Assembly (NCBI RefSeq): GCF_003855095.1
Contig: NZ_CP033972.1
Coordinates: 2,046,001-2,110,000, forward strand
Direction: 5' to 3'
DNA from: Gordonia insulae
GTDB taxonomy: Bacteria > Actinomycetota > Actinomycetes > Mycobacteriales > Mycobacteriaceae
Length of the DNA stretch: 64,000 nucleotides
Shown one piece after another: positions 35,716 to 45,130 of this stretch. How positions within the stretch are numbered: the stretch's first letter is position 1; every line of letters starts with the position of its first letter. The position numbers and the translations under genes are program-made. Under the pieces are notes generated by a model. It saw only the letters and a program-made list of their open reading frames with translations. It was not told where the DNA came from and made no database searches.

Positions 35716-36633
35716 ATGGAGTATGGCGCACATCTCCCACTGATCGATCTCGACGGTCGCAGCTGGGATGTGCATCGGCTCGCGTCATACGCGCGGACCG
35801 CGCAGCGGCTCGAATTCACCACACTCGCCGCAAATGATCACCTCGCGTTTCGCCGACCCTGGCTCGACGGGATCGTCGCGCTGGCATCGGTGATCGACGC
35901 GAGCGGCGACCTCGATCTCGCGACAACCGTTGCATTGCCGGTCATTCGCGGGCCGGCAGCACTCGCCAAGTCGGCGGCGGCGCTCGATGTCCTCTCCGGC
36001 GGGCGATTCGTGCTCGGCGTGGGGGCGGGTTCATCGGTCACCGACTATGCCCTCGCCGGCGTCGACATCGACGAGCGGTGGCCGCGATTCGACGAGGCGG
36101 TGCGGGTTCTCCGAAGCCAACTCGGCCGCGACGACGGTCCCGCGCCGCATGGCCGCTTCTACCCGGAGCCCACGCCGTTGGCACCGGCGCCCAGTCGTCC
36201 AGGGCGTCCGCCGCTGTGGATCGCGAGTTGGGGGTCGCCCGCCGGCCTTCGCCGCGTCGCCCGGCTGGGCGACGGCTGGCTCGCCTCGGCGTACAACACC
36301 ACTCCGGACCGGTTCACTCGCAGCCGGGAGATGTTGCGCGCAGACAGATCCGGTGACCGTGATCTCACCTGCGTGATCGCCACGATGTGGACCCAGGTGA
36401 CCGACGAGGCGCGCGACCGATCGCAGTGGCTCGCCCGGCTCGCGACTCTGCTCGGCCGGGACGAGCGGGACCTCGCGCGCGCCGTGCTCGTCGGCTCGCC
36501 GGAGCATTGCGCCGAACTGCTACGGGAATACGCCGAGGCCGGCGCGGACAAGGTGCTGATCTGGCCGCTCGCCGATCACGAGCGGCAGCTCGAACACTTT
36601 GTGCGGGAGGTGGTCCCGCTCGTGGCGGGCTAA
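35716..36633 (+). CDS. LLM-class flavin-dependent oxidoreductase
   Basis: A 305-residue luciferase-like (alpha/beta)8 barrel that would use FMN or F420. The N-terminus MEYGAHLPLIDLDGRSW, the loop LATTVALPVIRGPAALAKSAAALDVLSGGRFVLGVGAGS and the C-terminal GSPEHCAELLREYAEAGADKVLIWP are typical. Substrate and cofactor cannot be fixed from the sequence; actinobacteria carry many F420-dependent members. It is 54 bp downstream of the AAA gene, possibly co-transcribed, and faces catA with a hairpin between. Confidence 0.88.
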   Translation: MEYGAHLPLIDLDGRSWDVHRLASYARTAQRLEFTTLAANDHLAFRRPWLDGIVALASVIDASGDLDLATTVALPVIRGPAALAKSAAALDVLSGGRFVLGVGAGSSVTDYALAGVDIDERWPRFDEAVRVLRSQLGRDDGPAPHGRFYPEPTPLAPAPSRPGRPPLWIASWGSPAGLRRVARLGDGWLASAYNTTPDRFTRSREMLRADRSGDRDLTCVIATMWTQVTDEARDRSQWLARLATLLGRDERDLARAVLVGSPEHCAELLREYAEAGADKVLIWPLADHERQLEHFVREVVPLVAG

Positions 36634-36657
36634 CGCTGATCCCTCCTGGCACGCGAC

Positions 36658-36688
36658 CTCCTCAGGAACGGTGATCGTCCCTGAGGAG
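36658..36688. terminator. Convergent hairpin after the LLM and catA genes
   Basis: CTCCTCAGG (36658-36666) pairs perfectly with CCTGAGGAG (36680-36688) around 13 bases that can pair further. It lies in the 70-bp gap between the two convergent stops. Confidence 0.7.
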
Positions 36689-36703
36689 CCTCACATCATG
36701 GAC

Positions 36704-37579
36704 TCAGTGTTCCGGATCGAGCACGAAATCGTAGTGGGTGACGAATCCGTTGCCGTCGGCACTGTCCTGCGGATCGAGGAGCAGCTCCGGCTTGACCGCC
36801 GAGGCGATGTCGTCCTCGTTGTGCGGATCACCCGGGAAGTAGAGCTGGGTGGTGATCAACTCGTGGCCCGGTGCGCTCACCTTGAAGTGCAGGTGGGCCG
36901 GACGCCACGCGTGCCAACCGGCCGCCTCGATGAGCTGACCGCACGCACCGTCGGTCGGGATCATGTACGGCGCCGGACGCAGGGTGTGGATCTCGAACCG
37001 CCCGTCCTCGTTGGCGGTCCAGGTTCCGCGCAGGTTCCACTCCGGCAGTCCCGGTGCGAACTGCGAGTAGAAACCGAGGTCGTCGGCGTGCCACAGTTCG
37101 AGCTTGGCGCCCGACAGCGGGGTGCCGTCCACCGCTCGCACCTGTCCCTCGAAGAGCAGCGGGGTGCCGGGCTCGTTGTCCCGCATCGGGATGGTGCCGT
37201 TCCACGACAGCTCCGGCGCACCCTCGATGTAGTAGGGCCCCTCGATCGTGCCCTTGCTGCCTTCGCGATGTTCGTTGGCGACCTCCTCGACCGAGTGCTC
37301 CAGCCACACATCCAGGAACAGGGGCCATTCGCCGGTCTCGCCGACCTTGATCAGCCACGCCTTGAGTGCGTTGTACTCCTCGTAGCTGACCTTGTCGTCG
37401 AGGATGATGTCGTTGAGCCCCTTGATCACCTTGGAGGCGAGGTAGTTGACGCGTTCGGTGTCGACCACGCCCGCACGGGTGCCGGAGGACGCGATGCGCT
37501 CCCGGAACCGTGCCGAGGCGTTGGCCCCGGACTCGGCGGCTTTTGCGGTGACCTCGGTGTCAAAGCTGGTGTCGGTCAT
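36704..37579 (-). CDS. catA: Catechol 1,2-dioxygenase
   Basis: Intradiol non-heme Fe(III) enzyme cleaving catechol to cis,cis-muconate. 291 residues, normal length. An N-terminal helical dimerisation domain is followed by the beta core. Iron ligands are visible as the tyrosines in EGPYYIEGAP and FYSQFAPG and the histidines in AWRPAHLHFKV. AAGGAG lies ten bases before ATG 37579. It is the last gene of lysR-catB-catC-catA; the gap from catC is 55 bp, so it could have an extra promoter. Confidence 0.96.
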   Translation of the reverse strand: MTDTSFDTEVTAKAAESGANASARFRERIASSGTRAGVVDTERVNYLASKVIKGLNDIILDDKVSYEEYNALKAWLIKVGETGEWPLFLDVWLEHSVEEVANEHREGSKGTIEGPYYIEGAPELSWNGTIPMRDNEPGTPLLFEGQVRAVDGTPLSGAKLELWHADDLGFYSQFAPGLPEWNLRGTWTANEDGRFEIHTLRPAPYMIPTDGACGQLIEAAGWHAWRPAHLHFKVSAPGHELITTQLYFPGDPHNEDDIASAVKPELLLDPQDSADGNGFVTHYDFVLDPEH

Positions 37580-37634
37580 GGGTAGAACTCCTTCTTGTGC
37601 AGGCCTGTGGCTGACGCTTCGGGTGAGGGCCTTC

Positions 37635-37919
37635 TCAGCCCGCAGCGATATCCGATGGATGGGTGGCCAAGGGGGTCACCTTGATGGTCATGTAGGCGAA
37701 GAGCGGCAACCCGGACAGGATGCCGTGCAGTTCGTCGTTGTCCTCGACGTCGAAGACCGAGAAGTTCGAGTACTCCCCGACGATCCGCCAGATGTGCGGC
37801 CACTTGCCGGATCGTTGGAGATCCTGCGAGTAGGCCTTCTCCCGGGCCACGATCTCGGCCCTGGTGTCCGGATCGAGATCGGTGGGGATGTCGACGTCCA
37901 TGCGTACGTGGAACAGCAT
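37635..37919 (-). CDS. catC: Muconolactone delta-isomerase
   Basis: A 94-residue protein that isomerises muconolactone to 3-oxoadipate enol-lactone. The start MLFHVRMDVDIPTDLD, KAYSQDLQRSGKWPHIWRIVGEYSNFSVFDVEDNDELH (with catalytic-region charged residues) and SGLPLFAYMTIKVTPLATHPSD are diagnostic. Length is as expected for the decameric enzyme. It lies five bases after catB, in an operon. Confidence 0.96.
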   Translation of the reverse strand: MLFHVRMDVDIPTDLDPDTRAEIVAREKAYSQDLQRSGKWPHIWRIVGEYSNFSVFDVEDNDELHGILSGLPLFAYMTIKVTPLATHPSDIAAG

Positions 37920-37924
37920 CTGGG

Positions 37925-39031
37925 TCAGCTCCGATCGAGTCGGTAGTGGGCGAGTTTGTCCGGGTCGATCTCGAAACCGATTCCGGCGGCCGACGACCGG
38001 TGCAGGTACCCGCCGCGGATCTGCAGCGGCTCGGCGAGCAGGTCGTCGGTCATGTCCAGGAAGTTGGAGAGCTCACCGGCGTTGCGCGATGTCGATTCGT
38101 AAGCCGCACCGAAGGCCAGGGCGCACGCGGTGCCGACCTGACCGTCGATCTGATTGCCGATCACCACTTCCAGGCCGAGCCCCTCCGCCAGGTGATGGAC
38201 CCGCCGCGACGCGGTGAAGCCGGTACGCGCGGTCTTGATGCTGATCGCCGTCGCCGATCCGCCCAGCACCTCGCGGGTGACGTCCGCCGCCGTCGGGACG
38301 GATTCGTCGGCGATGAAGGGCACGTCGACCTGCCCGACCAGCCAGCGCCGGCTCATCACGTCATCGGCGGGGCACAGTTCCTCGGCGAACAGCAGTCCGA
38401 GATCCGCCATCTCCTTCATCGCGCGAGCCGACTCCGAGGCGGTCCACCCACGATTGCCGTCGACATACAGGTCGATCTCGTCACCGAAACGTTCACGCAG
38501 GGCACGGACGACGGCCGTGTCGAGGGTGACCGGGCGGCGGCCGACCTTCACCTTGAAGGTGGTGATGCCGTAGGTGTCACGCATCCTCTCGGCCTCGGCG
38601 ACCATCGTCGCCGGATCGGCGAAGCCCAGCATGTGGCTGACGCGCATCCGGTCGGTGTACCCGCCCAACAGATCGGACACCGGGAGTTCCAGCGTTTTGC
38701 CGAGTGCATCCCAGATAGCCATGTCCAGAGCCGATTTCGCGGTCGGATTACCGATCGTCCGTGCCAGCCGGGAGACGACGATCTCGCGTTCGAGCACCGT
38801 CAGACCGATGACCTGCGGCGCGAACACCTTGGTCACGACGGCGATGATGCCGTCCTGCGTCTCGCCGTACGTGAACGGCCGCGGCGGAGCCTCGGCGACG
38901 CCGACGACTCCGTCATCGGTGTGCACACGGACCAGGACGTGCTCGGCCGCGTGTACCTCGCCGGACGCGAACTTGAGTGGTTTGCTGTACGGGATGGCGA
39001 ACGGGATCGCCTCCACGGCAGTGATCTTCAT
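37925..39031 (-). CDS. catB: Muconate cycloisomerase
   Basis: A 368-residue enolase-superfamily enzyme that lactonises cis,cis-muconate to muconolactone, with Mn2+. The catalytic lysines are in TFKVKVGRR. Metal ligands are the acidic residues in YVDGNRGW, FAEELCPADD and FIADESVPT, and the opposing lysine is in AISIKTARTGF. The C-terminal GNQIDGQVGTACALAFGAAY is typical. ATG 39031 overlaps the LysR stop by four bases, so translation is coupled to the regulator. Confidence 0.95.
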   Translation of the reverse strand: MKITAVEAIPFAIPYSKPLKFASGEVHAAEHVLVRVHTDDGVVGVAEAPPRPFTYGETQDGIIAVVTKVFAPQVIGLTVLEREIVVSRLARTIGNPTAKSALDMAIWDALGKTLELPVSDLLGGYTDRMRVSHMLGFADPATMVAEAERMRDTYGITTFKVKVGRRPVTLDTAVVRALRERFGDEIDLYVDGNRGWTASESARAMKEMADLGLLFAEELCPADDVMSRRWLVGQVDVPFIADESVPTAADVTREVLGGSATAISIKTARTGFTASRRVHHLAEGLGLEVVIGNQIDGQVGTACALAFGAAYESTSRNAGELSNFLDMTDDLLAEPLQIRGGYLHRSSAAGIGFEIDPDKLAHYRLDRS

Positions 39032-39984
39032 GGATTCTCTCTCAGGTGTGCAGCAATGATCGGGCTGTGCAGATCGGGGACCGACGCGCGGCCGGCACTG
39101 GACTCGAGCGCGAATGCGTCCGCGATCACGTCGGCCACGGCCTCGACGACCGGGTTGTCCTGTCCTGCTCGCCAGGCGAGTGCGAGTTCGACGGTGCCCC
39201 CGTCGACAAGGTCGCGGATGATCAAGCCCTCCAACGGAAGTGAACGAACCGAAGCCGGTAGGACGGCGACGCCGAGGCCGGCCGCCACCAGGGCGAGCAG
39301 CACTGCGGTGCCGGGCGCCTCATGCGCTCGCTGCGGCACGAATCCGGCACGGTGGCAGCTGCGGATCGCGGCATCGTTGACTGCGGAATCGCGGCTGTCG
39401 TACATCACGAACGATTCGTTGCGCAGGTCCTCGATCGACACCACCGGTTCGACGGCGAGTCGGTGATCGACCGACACCGCCAGCACCATCTGCTCGATGT
39501 CGATCGTGCGCATCGAGATCGCCTCGCCGACCACCGGCGGACGCAGCACACCGAGGTCGAGGGCCATCGTCCGCAGGCTCTCGCACTGGACAGGCGTCAG
39601 CATGTCCGACTGGATGGCCAGATCGACGTCAGGGAGTTCACGCTTGATCACCCGGGCGATCCGCGGCAGGTGGGAGAACGCAGCGATACCGGTCAGTCCC
39701 AGCCGGACCAACCCACTGCGGCCCGCGGCGATCCGCCGCACGCCGTCGACCGCATCGTCGACCCCGGCGAGGATCCGTTCGGCCTCGATCTTCAGGTAGT
39801 CACCGGCGGGCGTGAGCGCGACCTGCCGGGTTGTGCGGGTGAACAACGTGACGTCGAGTTCCGATTCGAGCTGACGAATCGCGTACGAAAGAGCCGGCTG
39901 CGCCACGTGCAGCAGCGCCGCAGCCTGCCCGAAATGGCAGGTCTGCGCCACCGCCGAGAAGTAGCGAAGGTGCCGTAGCTCCAT
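39028..39984 (-). CDS. LysR-family regulator of the cat/ben genes
   Basis: A 318-residue LysR regulator. The N-terminal helix-turn-helix is FGQAAALLHVAQPALSYAIRQLESEL and the effector domain has GLTGIAAFSHLPRIARVIKRELPDV. ATG 39984 ([14 protein letters not shown]) is chosen as the normal LysR start; the reading frame extends upstream to 40086. Unlike most LysR genes it is not divergent from catB but directly upstream and overlapping it by four bases, while it diverges from benA. It probably responds to cis,cis-muconate or benzoate and controls both operons from the 232-bp intergenic region. Confidence 0.9.
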   Translation of the reverse strand: MELRHLRYFSAVAQTCHFGQAAALLHVAQPALSYAIRQLESELDVTLFTRTTRQVALTPAGDYLKIEAERILAGVDDAVDGVRRIAAGRSGLVRLGLTGIAAFSHLPRIARVIKRELPDVDLAIQSDMLTPVQCESLRTMALDLGVLRPPVVGEAISMRTIDIEQMVLAVSVDHRLAVEPVVSIEDLRNESFVMYDSRDSAVNDAAIRSCHRAGFVPQRAHEAPGTAVLLALVAAGLGVAVLPASVRSLPLEGLIIRDLVDGGTVELALAWRAGQDNPVVEAVADVIADAFALESSAGRASVPDLHSPIIAAHLRENP

Positions 39985-40216
39985 GTCAGCTGGTACTCCC
40001 TGTCGTGTCTCACCATGGGTGACCGCTGTGATCGGCACCACGTCTTCATCCACGGTAGGTGTCCTATACATACGAGACAAGGACATGAATTCCGTCGATT
40101 CATAAACAGTGACGATTAATAGGATGCTGGGTCAGGACTGGTCATTACCCTGGTGTGATCGGTGACACGTGGTGCGACAGTGCAAGGGACAGCCCACATC
40201 CCTGGAGGTAGAACTC
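39985..40216. promoter_or_regulatory. Divergent lysR-cat / ben control region
   Basis: This 232-bp gap carries an AT-rich island (about 40060-40130: CCTATACATACGAGAC, ATTCATAAACAGTGACGATT) unusual for the region and suited to LysR binding and divergent promoters. A GGAGG Shine-Dalgarno (40204-40208) belongs to benA. No exact operator is claimed. Confidence 0.5.
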
Positions 40217-41572
40217 ATGACCGCGTCGATCACCGACAACATGCAGCACGTGCACTCTGTCCTGGCCGATGCGGTCGTCGACGACCGCGACGCCGGAATC
40301 TATCGGGCCAATCGCCGCATCTTCACCGACGAGGACATCTTCGAACTGGAGATGAAGCACATCTTCGAGGGCAACTGGATCTATCTCGCGCACGAGAGTC
40401 AGGTGCCCAACCCGGGCGACTACTTCACCACCTACATCGGCCGCCAGCCGGTGATGATCACCCGCGACAAGAATGGCGAGCTGCACTGCCTGATCAATGC
40501 GTGCGCCCATCGCGGCGCGATGATCTGCCGCCGCAAGACCGATAACAGGATGACCCTGACGTGCCCGTTCCACGGCTGGACGTTCCGCAACGACGGCACC
40601 CTGCTCAAGGTGAAGGATCCCGACGGCGCGGGCTACCCGGATACCTTCGACGTCGACGGATCGCACAATCTCACCAAGGTGGCGCGCTTCGACAACTACC
40701 GCGGCTTCCTGTTCGGCAGCCTGAACGCCGACGTGCAATCGCTCGACGCCCACCTCGGCGACACCCGCACCATCATCGACATGCTCGTCGACCAGTCCCC
40801 CGAGGGACTGGAGGTAGTGCGTGGTGCATCCACCTACACCTACGACGGCAACTGGAAGGTGCAGGCGGAGAACGGCGCGGACGGGTACCACGTGACCGCG
40901 ACGCACTGGAACTACGCCGCCACGACGTCACGACGCAGCACCGGCGAGTCGAAGAACGACACCAAGGCACTCGACGCCGGCGGCTGGGGCAAGTCCGGTG
41001 GCGGATACTGGTCCTACCCGAACGGCCACCTCTGCCTGTGGACCTGGGCCGCGAATCCGCAGGATCGGCCGCTCTGGGACAAGATGGACGAACTCAAGGA
41101 GGCCTTCGGCGACGCCAAGGGCGAGTTCATGGTCAAGGGTTCCCGCAATCTCTGCCTGTACCCGAATGTCTATCTGATGGACCAGTTCTCGACGCAGATC
41201 CGCCACTTCCGTCCGATCGCACCGGACAAGACCGAGGTGACCATCTACTGCATCGCGCCGAAGGGCGAGAGCGACGCGGCACGATCGCACCGCATCCGGC
41301 AGTACGAGGACTTCTTCAATGCGTCGGGCATGGCCACCCCCGACGACCTCGAGGAGTTCCGGTCCTGCCAGCTCACCTTCCGGGCGCAGGCGGCGCCGTG
41401 GAACGACATGAGCCGCGGTGCCGAGCACTGGCTCACCGGCCCCGACCCGGTCGCCGAGACCCTGGGCATGACCGGCGTCATCTCCGCGGGCGTCAAGAAC
41501 GAGGACGAGGGTCTCTACCCGGTCCAGCACGGCTACTGGCTGGAGACGATGCGCAAGGCCGCAGGCCTCTGA
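40217..41572 (+). CDS. benA: Benzoate 1,2-dioxygenase large subunit
   Basis: Terminal oxygenase alpha subunit that dihydroxylates benzoate to a cis-diol. 451 residues. The Rieske motif is [12 protein letters not shown] ... CPFHGW (Cys-X-His and Cys-X2-His). The mononuclear iron histidines lie in [15 protein letters not shown], with the ligand aspartate near the C-terminal domain. ATG 40217 has GGAGG eight bases upstream. It is followed by an array of five 31-bp repeats before benB, an unusual insertion inside the operon. Confidence 0.96.
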   Translation: MTASITDNMQHVHSVLADAVVDDRDAGIYRANRRIFTDEDIFELEMKHIFEGNWIYLAHESQVPNPGDYFTTYIGRQPVMITRDKNGELHCLINACAHRGAMICRRKTDNRMTLTCPFHGWTFRNDGTLLKVKDPDGAGYPDTFDVDGSHNLTKVARFDNYRGFLFGSLNADVQSLDAHLGDTRTIIDMLVDQSPEGLEVVRGASTYTYDGNWKVQAENGADGYHVTATHWNYAATTSRRSTGESKNDTKALDAGGWGKSGGGYWSYPNGHLCLWTWAANPQDRPLWDKMDELKEAFGDAKGEFMVKGSRNLCLYPNVYLMDQFSTQIRHFRPIAPDKTEVTIYCIAPKGESDAARSHRIRQYEDFFNASGMATPDDLEEFRSCQLTFRAQAAPWNDMSRGAEHWLTGPDPVAETLGMTGVISAGVKNEDEGLYPVQHGYWLETMRKAAGL

Positions 41573-41749
41573 CCGCCGCTCGAGCAGACACCGAGCCGCC
41601 CCACCGCCGCTCGAGTAGACACCGAGCCGCCCCACCGCCGCTCGAGCAGACACCGAGCCGCCCCACCGCTGGTCGAGTAGACACCGAGCCGCCCCACCGC
41701 TGGTCGAGTAGACACCGAGCCGCCAGGCGAGGCGTCGTATCGAGACCAC
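41572..41749. repeat. Five tandem 31-bp repeats between benA and benB
   Basis: Units begin ACCGCCGCTCGAG or ACCGCTGGTCGAG and end ACACCGAGCCGCCCC, at 41572-41602, 41603-41633, 41634-41664, 41665-41695 and 41696-41724 (last incomplete). The array ends with GTATCGAGACCAC (41737-41749). Core words GGTCGAGTAG and TCGAGACCAC are shared with the repeats at 48341-49064. The first base overlaps the benA stop codon. Confidence 0.9.
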
Positions 41750-41773
41750 CGAACCACTCAGACAGGACCACTC

Positions 41774-42322
41774 ATGACCACCACGCCCACCGAGGCCACC
41801 CCCGCGACGTCCCCCGCGACGTCCCCCGACAAACTCATCACCCAGAACATGATCGAGCAGTTCCTCTATCGGGAGGCCCGCTACCTCGACGATCGCGAAT
41901 TCGAGCGGTGGTTGGAGTGCTACGCCGACGACGTCGTCTACTGGATGCCGTCGTGGGACGACCGCGATCGCCTCGTCGAGAATCCGCAACGCGAGATCTC
42001 GTTGATCTACTACGGGAACAAGGGCGGCCTGGAGGACCGGGTGTTCCGCATCCGCACCGAGCGATCGTCGGCGACGTCGCTGCCCGAGCCGCGGACAAGT
42101 CACAACATCAGCAACGTCGAGGTGATCGAGCGCCGCGGCGATCTGGTCGACATCCGATTCAACTGGCACACCATGTATTTCCGGTACAACACCGTCGACC
42201 CGTATTACGGCACTTCCTTTTACACGATCGATTTCTCCGGTGAGCAGCCATTGATCCGGCGCAAGACGATCGTGCTCAAGAACGACTACATCCACCACGT
42301 GGTGGACATCTACCACTTCTAG
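41774..42322 (+). CDS. benB: Benzoate 1,2-dioxygenase small subunit
   Basis: A 182-residue beta subunit of the ring-hydroxylating dioxygenase. The cystatin-like fold reads QFLYREARYLDDREFERWLECYADDVVYWMP, with REISLIYYGNKGGLEDRVFRIRTERSSATSLPEPRTSHNISN in the middle and NDYIHHVVDIYHF at the end. It has an added Thr/Pro/Ala-rich head of about 20 residues. It is 12 bp upstream of the benC-FCD-benD gene. Confidence 0.95.
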   Translation: MTTTPTEATPATSPATSPDKLITQNMIEQFLYREARYLDDREFERWLECYADDVVYWMPSWDDRDRLVENPQREISLIYYGNKGGLEDRVFRIRTERSSATSLPEPRTSHNISNVEVIERRGDLVDIRFNWHTMYFRYNTVDPYYGTSFYTIDFSGEQPLIRRKTIVLKNDYIHHVVDIYHF

Positions 42323-42334
42323 GAACCCAGGGAC

Positions 42335-45130
42335 ATGACTGTCACGACCGATCGAGACCCGGCCGCCTCCACCGGAGCCGACGCGCGGACACATCAGGTT
42401 GCGTTGGCTTTCGAGGATGGTGTCACACGGTTCATCACCTGCCGTGAGGACCAGACCGTCGCCGACGCCTCCTACCGCCAACGCATCAACATCCCGCTCG
42501 ACTGTCGCGACGGTGCCTGCGGAACCTGCAAGGCGCTGTGCGAGACGGGAGACTACGACGGCGGCAGCTACATCGAGGATGCGCTCACCGACGACGAATC
42601 CGACGCCGGCTACGCGCTACCCTGTTGCATGAAGCCGAAATCTGATCTGGTACTGCAGATCTCGGCAACATCCGACATCGCGAAAACGCAGGCGTCCTCG
42701 TTCTCCGGCACCGTCGTCGACCTGGATCGACTCTCCGAGTCGACCATCCGGGTCGGCATCGAGATCCCGAACAGGGGCGACCTCGCCTTCCTGCCCGGTC
42801 AATACGTGAACTTCGCGGTACCGGGCACGGACGACGGCGACGGCGGACTGCTCTCACGCTCGTACTCGTTCGCCAACGGACCGCACGAGGAGCGGCTGGT
42901 CTTCCTGGTCAAGCTGACGCCGGGCGGCGCGATGTCGACCTACCTCACGGAGCGGGCGACGCGAGGAGACACCATCACGTTCACCGGACCACATGGCTCC
43001 TTCTTCCTGCGGGAAGCGACCCGGCCGGTGCTCTTGCTCGCAGGCGGCACCGGCCTGGCCCCGATCCTGGCGATGCTGCGCAAGTTGCATGACGACAGCA
43101 GCCGCCGGAAGGTGCACCTGATCTACGGGGTATCGACCGACACCGACCTCGTCGCACTGGACGAGATCGAGTACTTCGCACAGGAACTGCCCGGATTCAC
43201 CTGGGATCACTGCGTTTCCGACCCGGCGAGCGTCGCGGTCAACAAAGGCTACGTGATGAGCCTGATCGAGCCGGGCCACCTCTACGACGGCGACGTCGCG
43301 ATCTATCTCTGCGGCCCGCCACCGATGGTCGAGTCGGTGCGCAAGCACGTTGCCGAGGCCGGCATCGAGCCGACCGGCTTCTACTACGAGAAGTTCGCGC
43401 TCGCGGTGCCCGCGGCGACAGGGGCGGTCACCACCGACGCACCACCCGCCGCAAACGAGCCCGCGATCAGCGTCTCCGACGAAGAGGTGATCCCGTCTGC
43501 CGACGCCCGTGCGATCGCCGGCCAGATCACGCTGCCGCGCATCGAAATCGACCCGTGGCCGGAGTCGCCTGCGACCACGCCCGACGACGACACGCGCTTG
43601 CGCATCGGAGGCCAGCAGATGTGGACCGGCAGTGGCGCCGGAGCGGACCTCGATCCCGACGAGGGCGTGTTGGCGCCGGTGCCGGCGCGCGGCATCGCGG
43701 GGCAGGAGGTGTTCGCCCCGGCCGACATCGTGGCGCTGCATGCGCCGGAGCCCACTGCCGCCGTCGTCGCGGGATCCACCACATCGACCGCTTCGCCGGC
43801 AGAACCATATTCTGCTGTGGCGCAACCTGTTACCGAGCCACCGACAGTGACACCGGAGGGCTATCAGATCGGCGAGGAGCATCCGGAGATCCATGAGTCG
43901 GACGCGCTGTTCGAGGCCCGCGCGGCCTTGGAACTCGGCGCCCTCGAACTCACCTTCGGACGATTGACCAGCCGACAGCTGGCCGGGTACCGATTGCTGG
44001 CCGAGACCACACTGCCGTTCGTCGAGGACGACCGGTTCGTCGATGCCGCCGAGTACACCGAGACCAACGCGAACTTCCACGACTATCTGTTCACGCTGAC
44101 CCGGAACGATCATCTGCTCTCGGCCTATCAAGCGCTCGGCGTCAAGGGGCGTATGGGCGAGGTGTTGCGCAACGCGACGTGGTGTCACCCGCTGTGTGCG
44201 CGGGACCACGTCGACATCGTCGCCGCGTTCGAGTCAGGCGATCGCGATGGCGCACGAGCCCTGATCACCGCCCATGCGGACCGGTCCAAGCAGACGATGC
44301 GTCGGGCGATGGCGGACGAAATCGCCACGCAGCGGCCACGATTCATCACTCCCGGCCGATTCGCCGGCAAGGTGGTGGTGGTCACCGGCGCGGCACAGGG
44401 CATCGGTGCGCAGACCGCGCGGCGAATCGGAGCGGAAGGCGGCAAGCTCGTACTCGCCGACCGCTCGGAGCTCGTCGGCGAGTTGGCCGACGAGCTCGAC
44501 GGCACCGGGGCGGGCGCGATCGCGGCGATCGCCGACCTGGAACGCTACGAGGGGGCCGCATCGGTGGTGCAGGCGGCGGTGGAGCGCTACGGGCGGATCG
44601 ATGTGCTGATCAACAACGTTGGCGGCGCCATCAACTTCAAACCCTTCACCGAGTTCAGCGATCAGGAGATCCGCGCCGAGATCGACCGATCGTTGATGAC
44701 CACCCTGTACGCGTGCCGAGCGGCCCTCCCGTCGATGACCGAACGCGGCGCAGGCGTCATCGTGAACGTCTCGTCGGCGGCCACCCGCGGCATCCACCGC
44801 ATCCCCTATTCGGCGGCCAAGGGCGGCATCAACGCCATCACGGCATCGCTGGCGATGGAGTATGCCGACGCCGGCATCCGGGTGGTCGCGACCGCACCGG
44901 GCGGCACCGAGGCCCCCGCGCGGCGCATCTCCCGGGGTACGCCGGAGGCGACCACGGCACTCGAACAGGGCTGGTTCCAGGCACACATCGATCAGACCGT
45001 CTCGTCGGCGCTGCTGAAGCGCTACGGGACCCTCGACGAACAGGCCGCAGCGATCTGCTTCCTCGCATCGGACGAGGCGACCTACATCACCGGGACCGTA
45101 CTCCCGGTGGCGGGCGGCGACCCGGGCTGA
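42335..45130 (+). CDS. BenC reductase - FCD domain - BenD dehydrogenase fusion
   Basis: A 931-residue single reading frame with three parts. Residues about 20-110 are a 2Fe-2S ferredoxin (CRDGACGTC, Cys57/62/65, plus Cys97). About 120-350 are the FAD/NADH reductase (RSYSFANGP, LLLAGGTGLAPILAML, CGPPPMV), together BenC. After a 165-residue Pro/Ala/Asp linker, about 519-665 form an FCD domain (FEARAALELGALEL, NFHDYLFTLTRNDHLL, DHVDIVAAFESGDRDGA, HADRSKQ), the ligand-binding part of GntR regulators, without any HTH. Residues about 670-931 are a BenD-type SDR (TGAAQGIGAQTARRIG, LINNVGGAINF, YSAAKGG). It would pass electrons to BenAB and then oxidise the cis-diol to catechol. No frameshift or internal stop is present. 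Confidence 0.92.
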   Translation: MTVTTDRDPAASTGADARTHQVALAFEDGVTRFITCREDQTVADASYRQRINIPLDCRDGACGTCKALCETGDYDGGSYIEDALTDDESDAGYALPCCMKPKSDLVLQISATSDIAKTQASSFSGTVVDLDRLSESTIRVGIEIPNRGDLAFLPGQYVNFAVPGTDDGDGGLLSRSYSFANGPHEERLVFLVKLTPGGAMSTYLTERATRGDTITFTGPHGSFFLREATRPVLLLAGGTGLAPILAMLRKLHDDSSRRKVHLIYGVSTDTDLVALDEIEYFAQELPGFTWDHCVSDPASVAVNKGYVMSLIEPGHLYDGDVAIYLCGPPPMVESVRKHVAEAGIEPTGFYYEKFALAVPAATGAVTTDAPPAANEPAISVSDEEVIPSADARAIAGQITLPRIEIDPWPESPATTPDDDTRLRIGGQQMWTGSGAGADLDPDEGVLAPVPARGIAGQEVFAPADIVALHAPEPTAAVVAGSTTSTASPAEPYSAVAQPVTEPPTVTPEGYQIGEEHPEIHESDALFEARAALELGALELTFGRLTSRQLAGYRLLAETTLPFVEDDRFVDAAEYTETNANFHDYLFTLTRNDHLLSAYQALGVKGRMGEVLRNATWCHPLCARDHVDIVAAFESGDRDGARALITAHADRSKQTMRRAMADEIATQRPRFITPGRFAGKVVVVTGAAQGIGAQTARRIGAEGGKLVLADRSELVGELADELDGTGAGAIAAIADLERYEGAASVVQAAVERYGRIDVLINNVGGAINFKPFTEFSDQEIRAEIDRSLMTTLYACRAALPSMTERGAGVIVNVSSAATRGIHRIPYSAAKGGINAITASLAMEYADAGIRVVATAPGGTEAPARRISRGTPEATTALEQGWFQAHIDQTVSSALLKRYGTLDEQAAAICFLASDEATYITGTVLPVAGGDPG

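Noticed and set aside
41572..41724. CRISPR array
   Set aside because: The 31-bp repeats have no spacers and no cas genes are near.
42335..45130. Three separate genes benC, a gntR and benD
   Set aside because: The frame is continuous with no stop and no HTH for a regulator.
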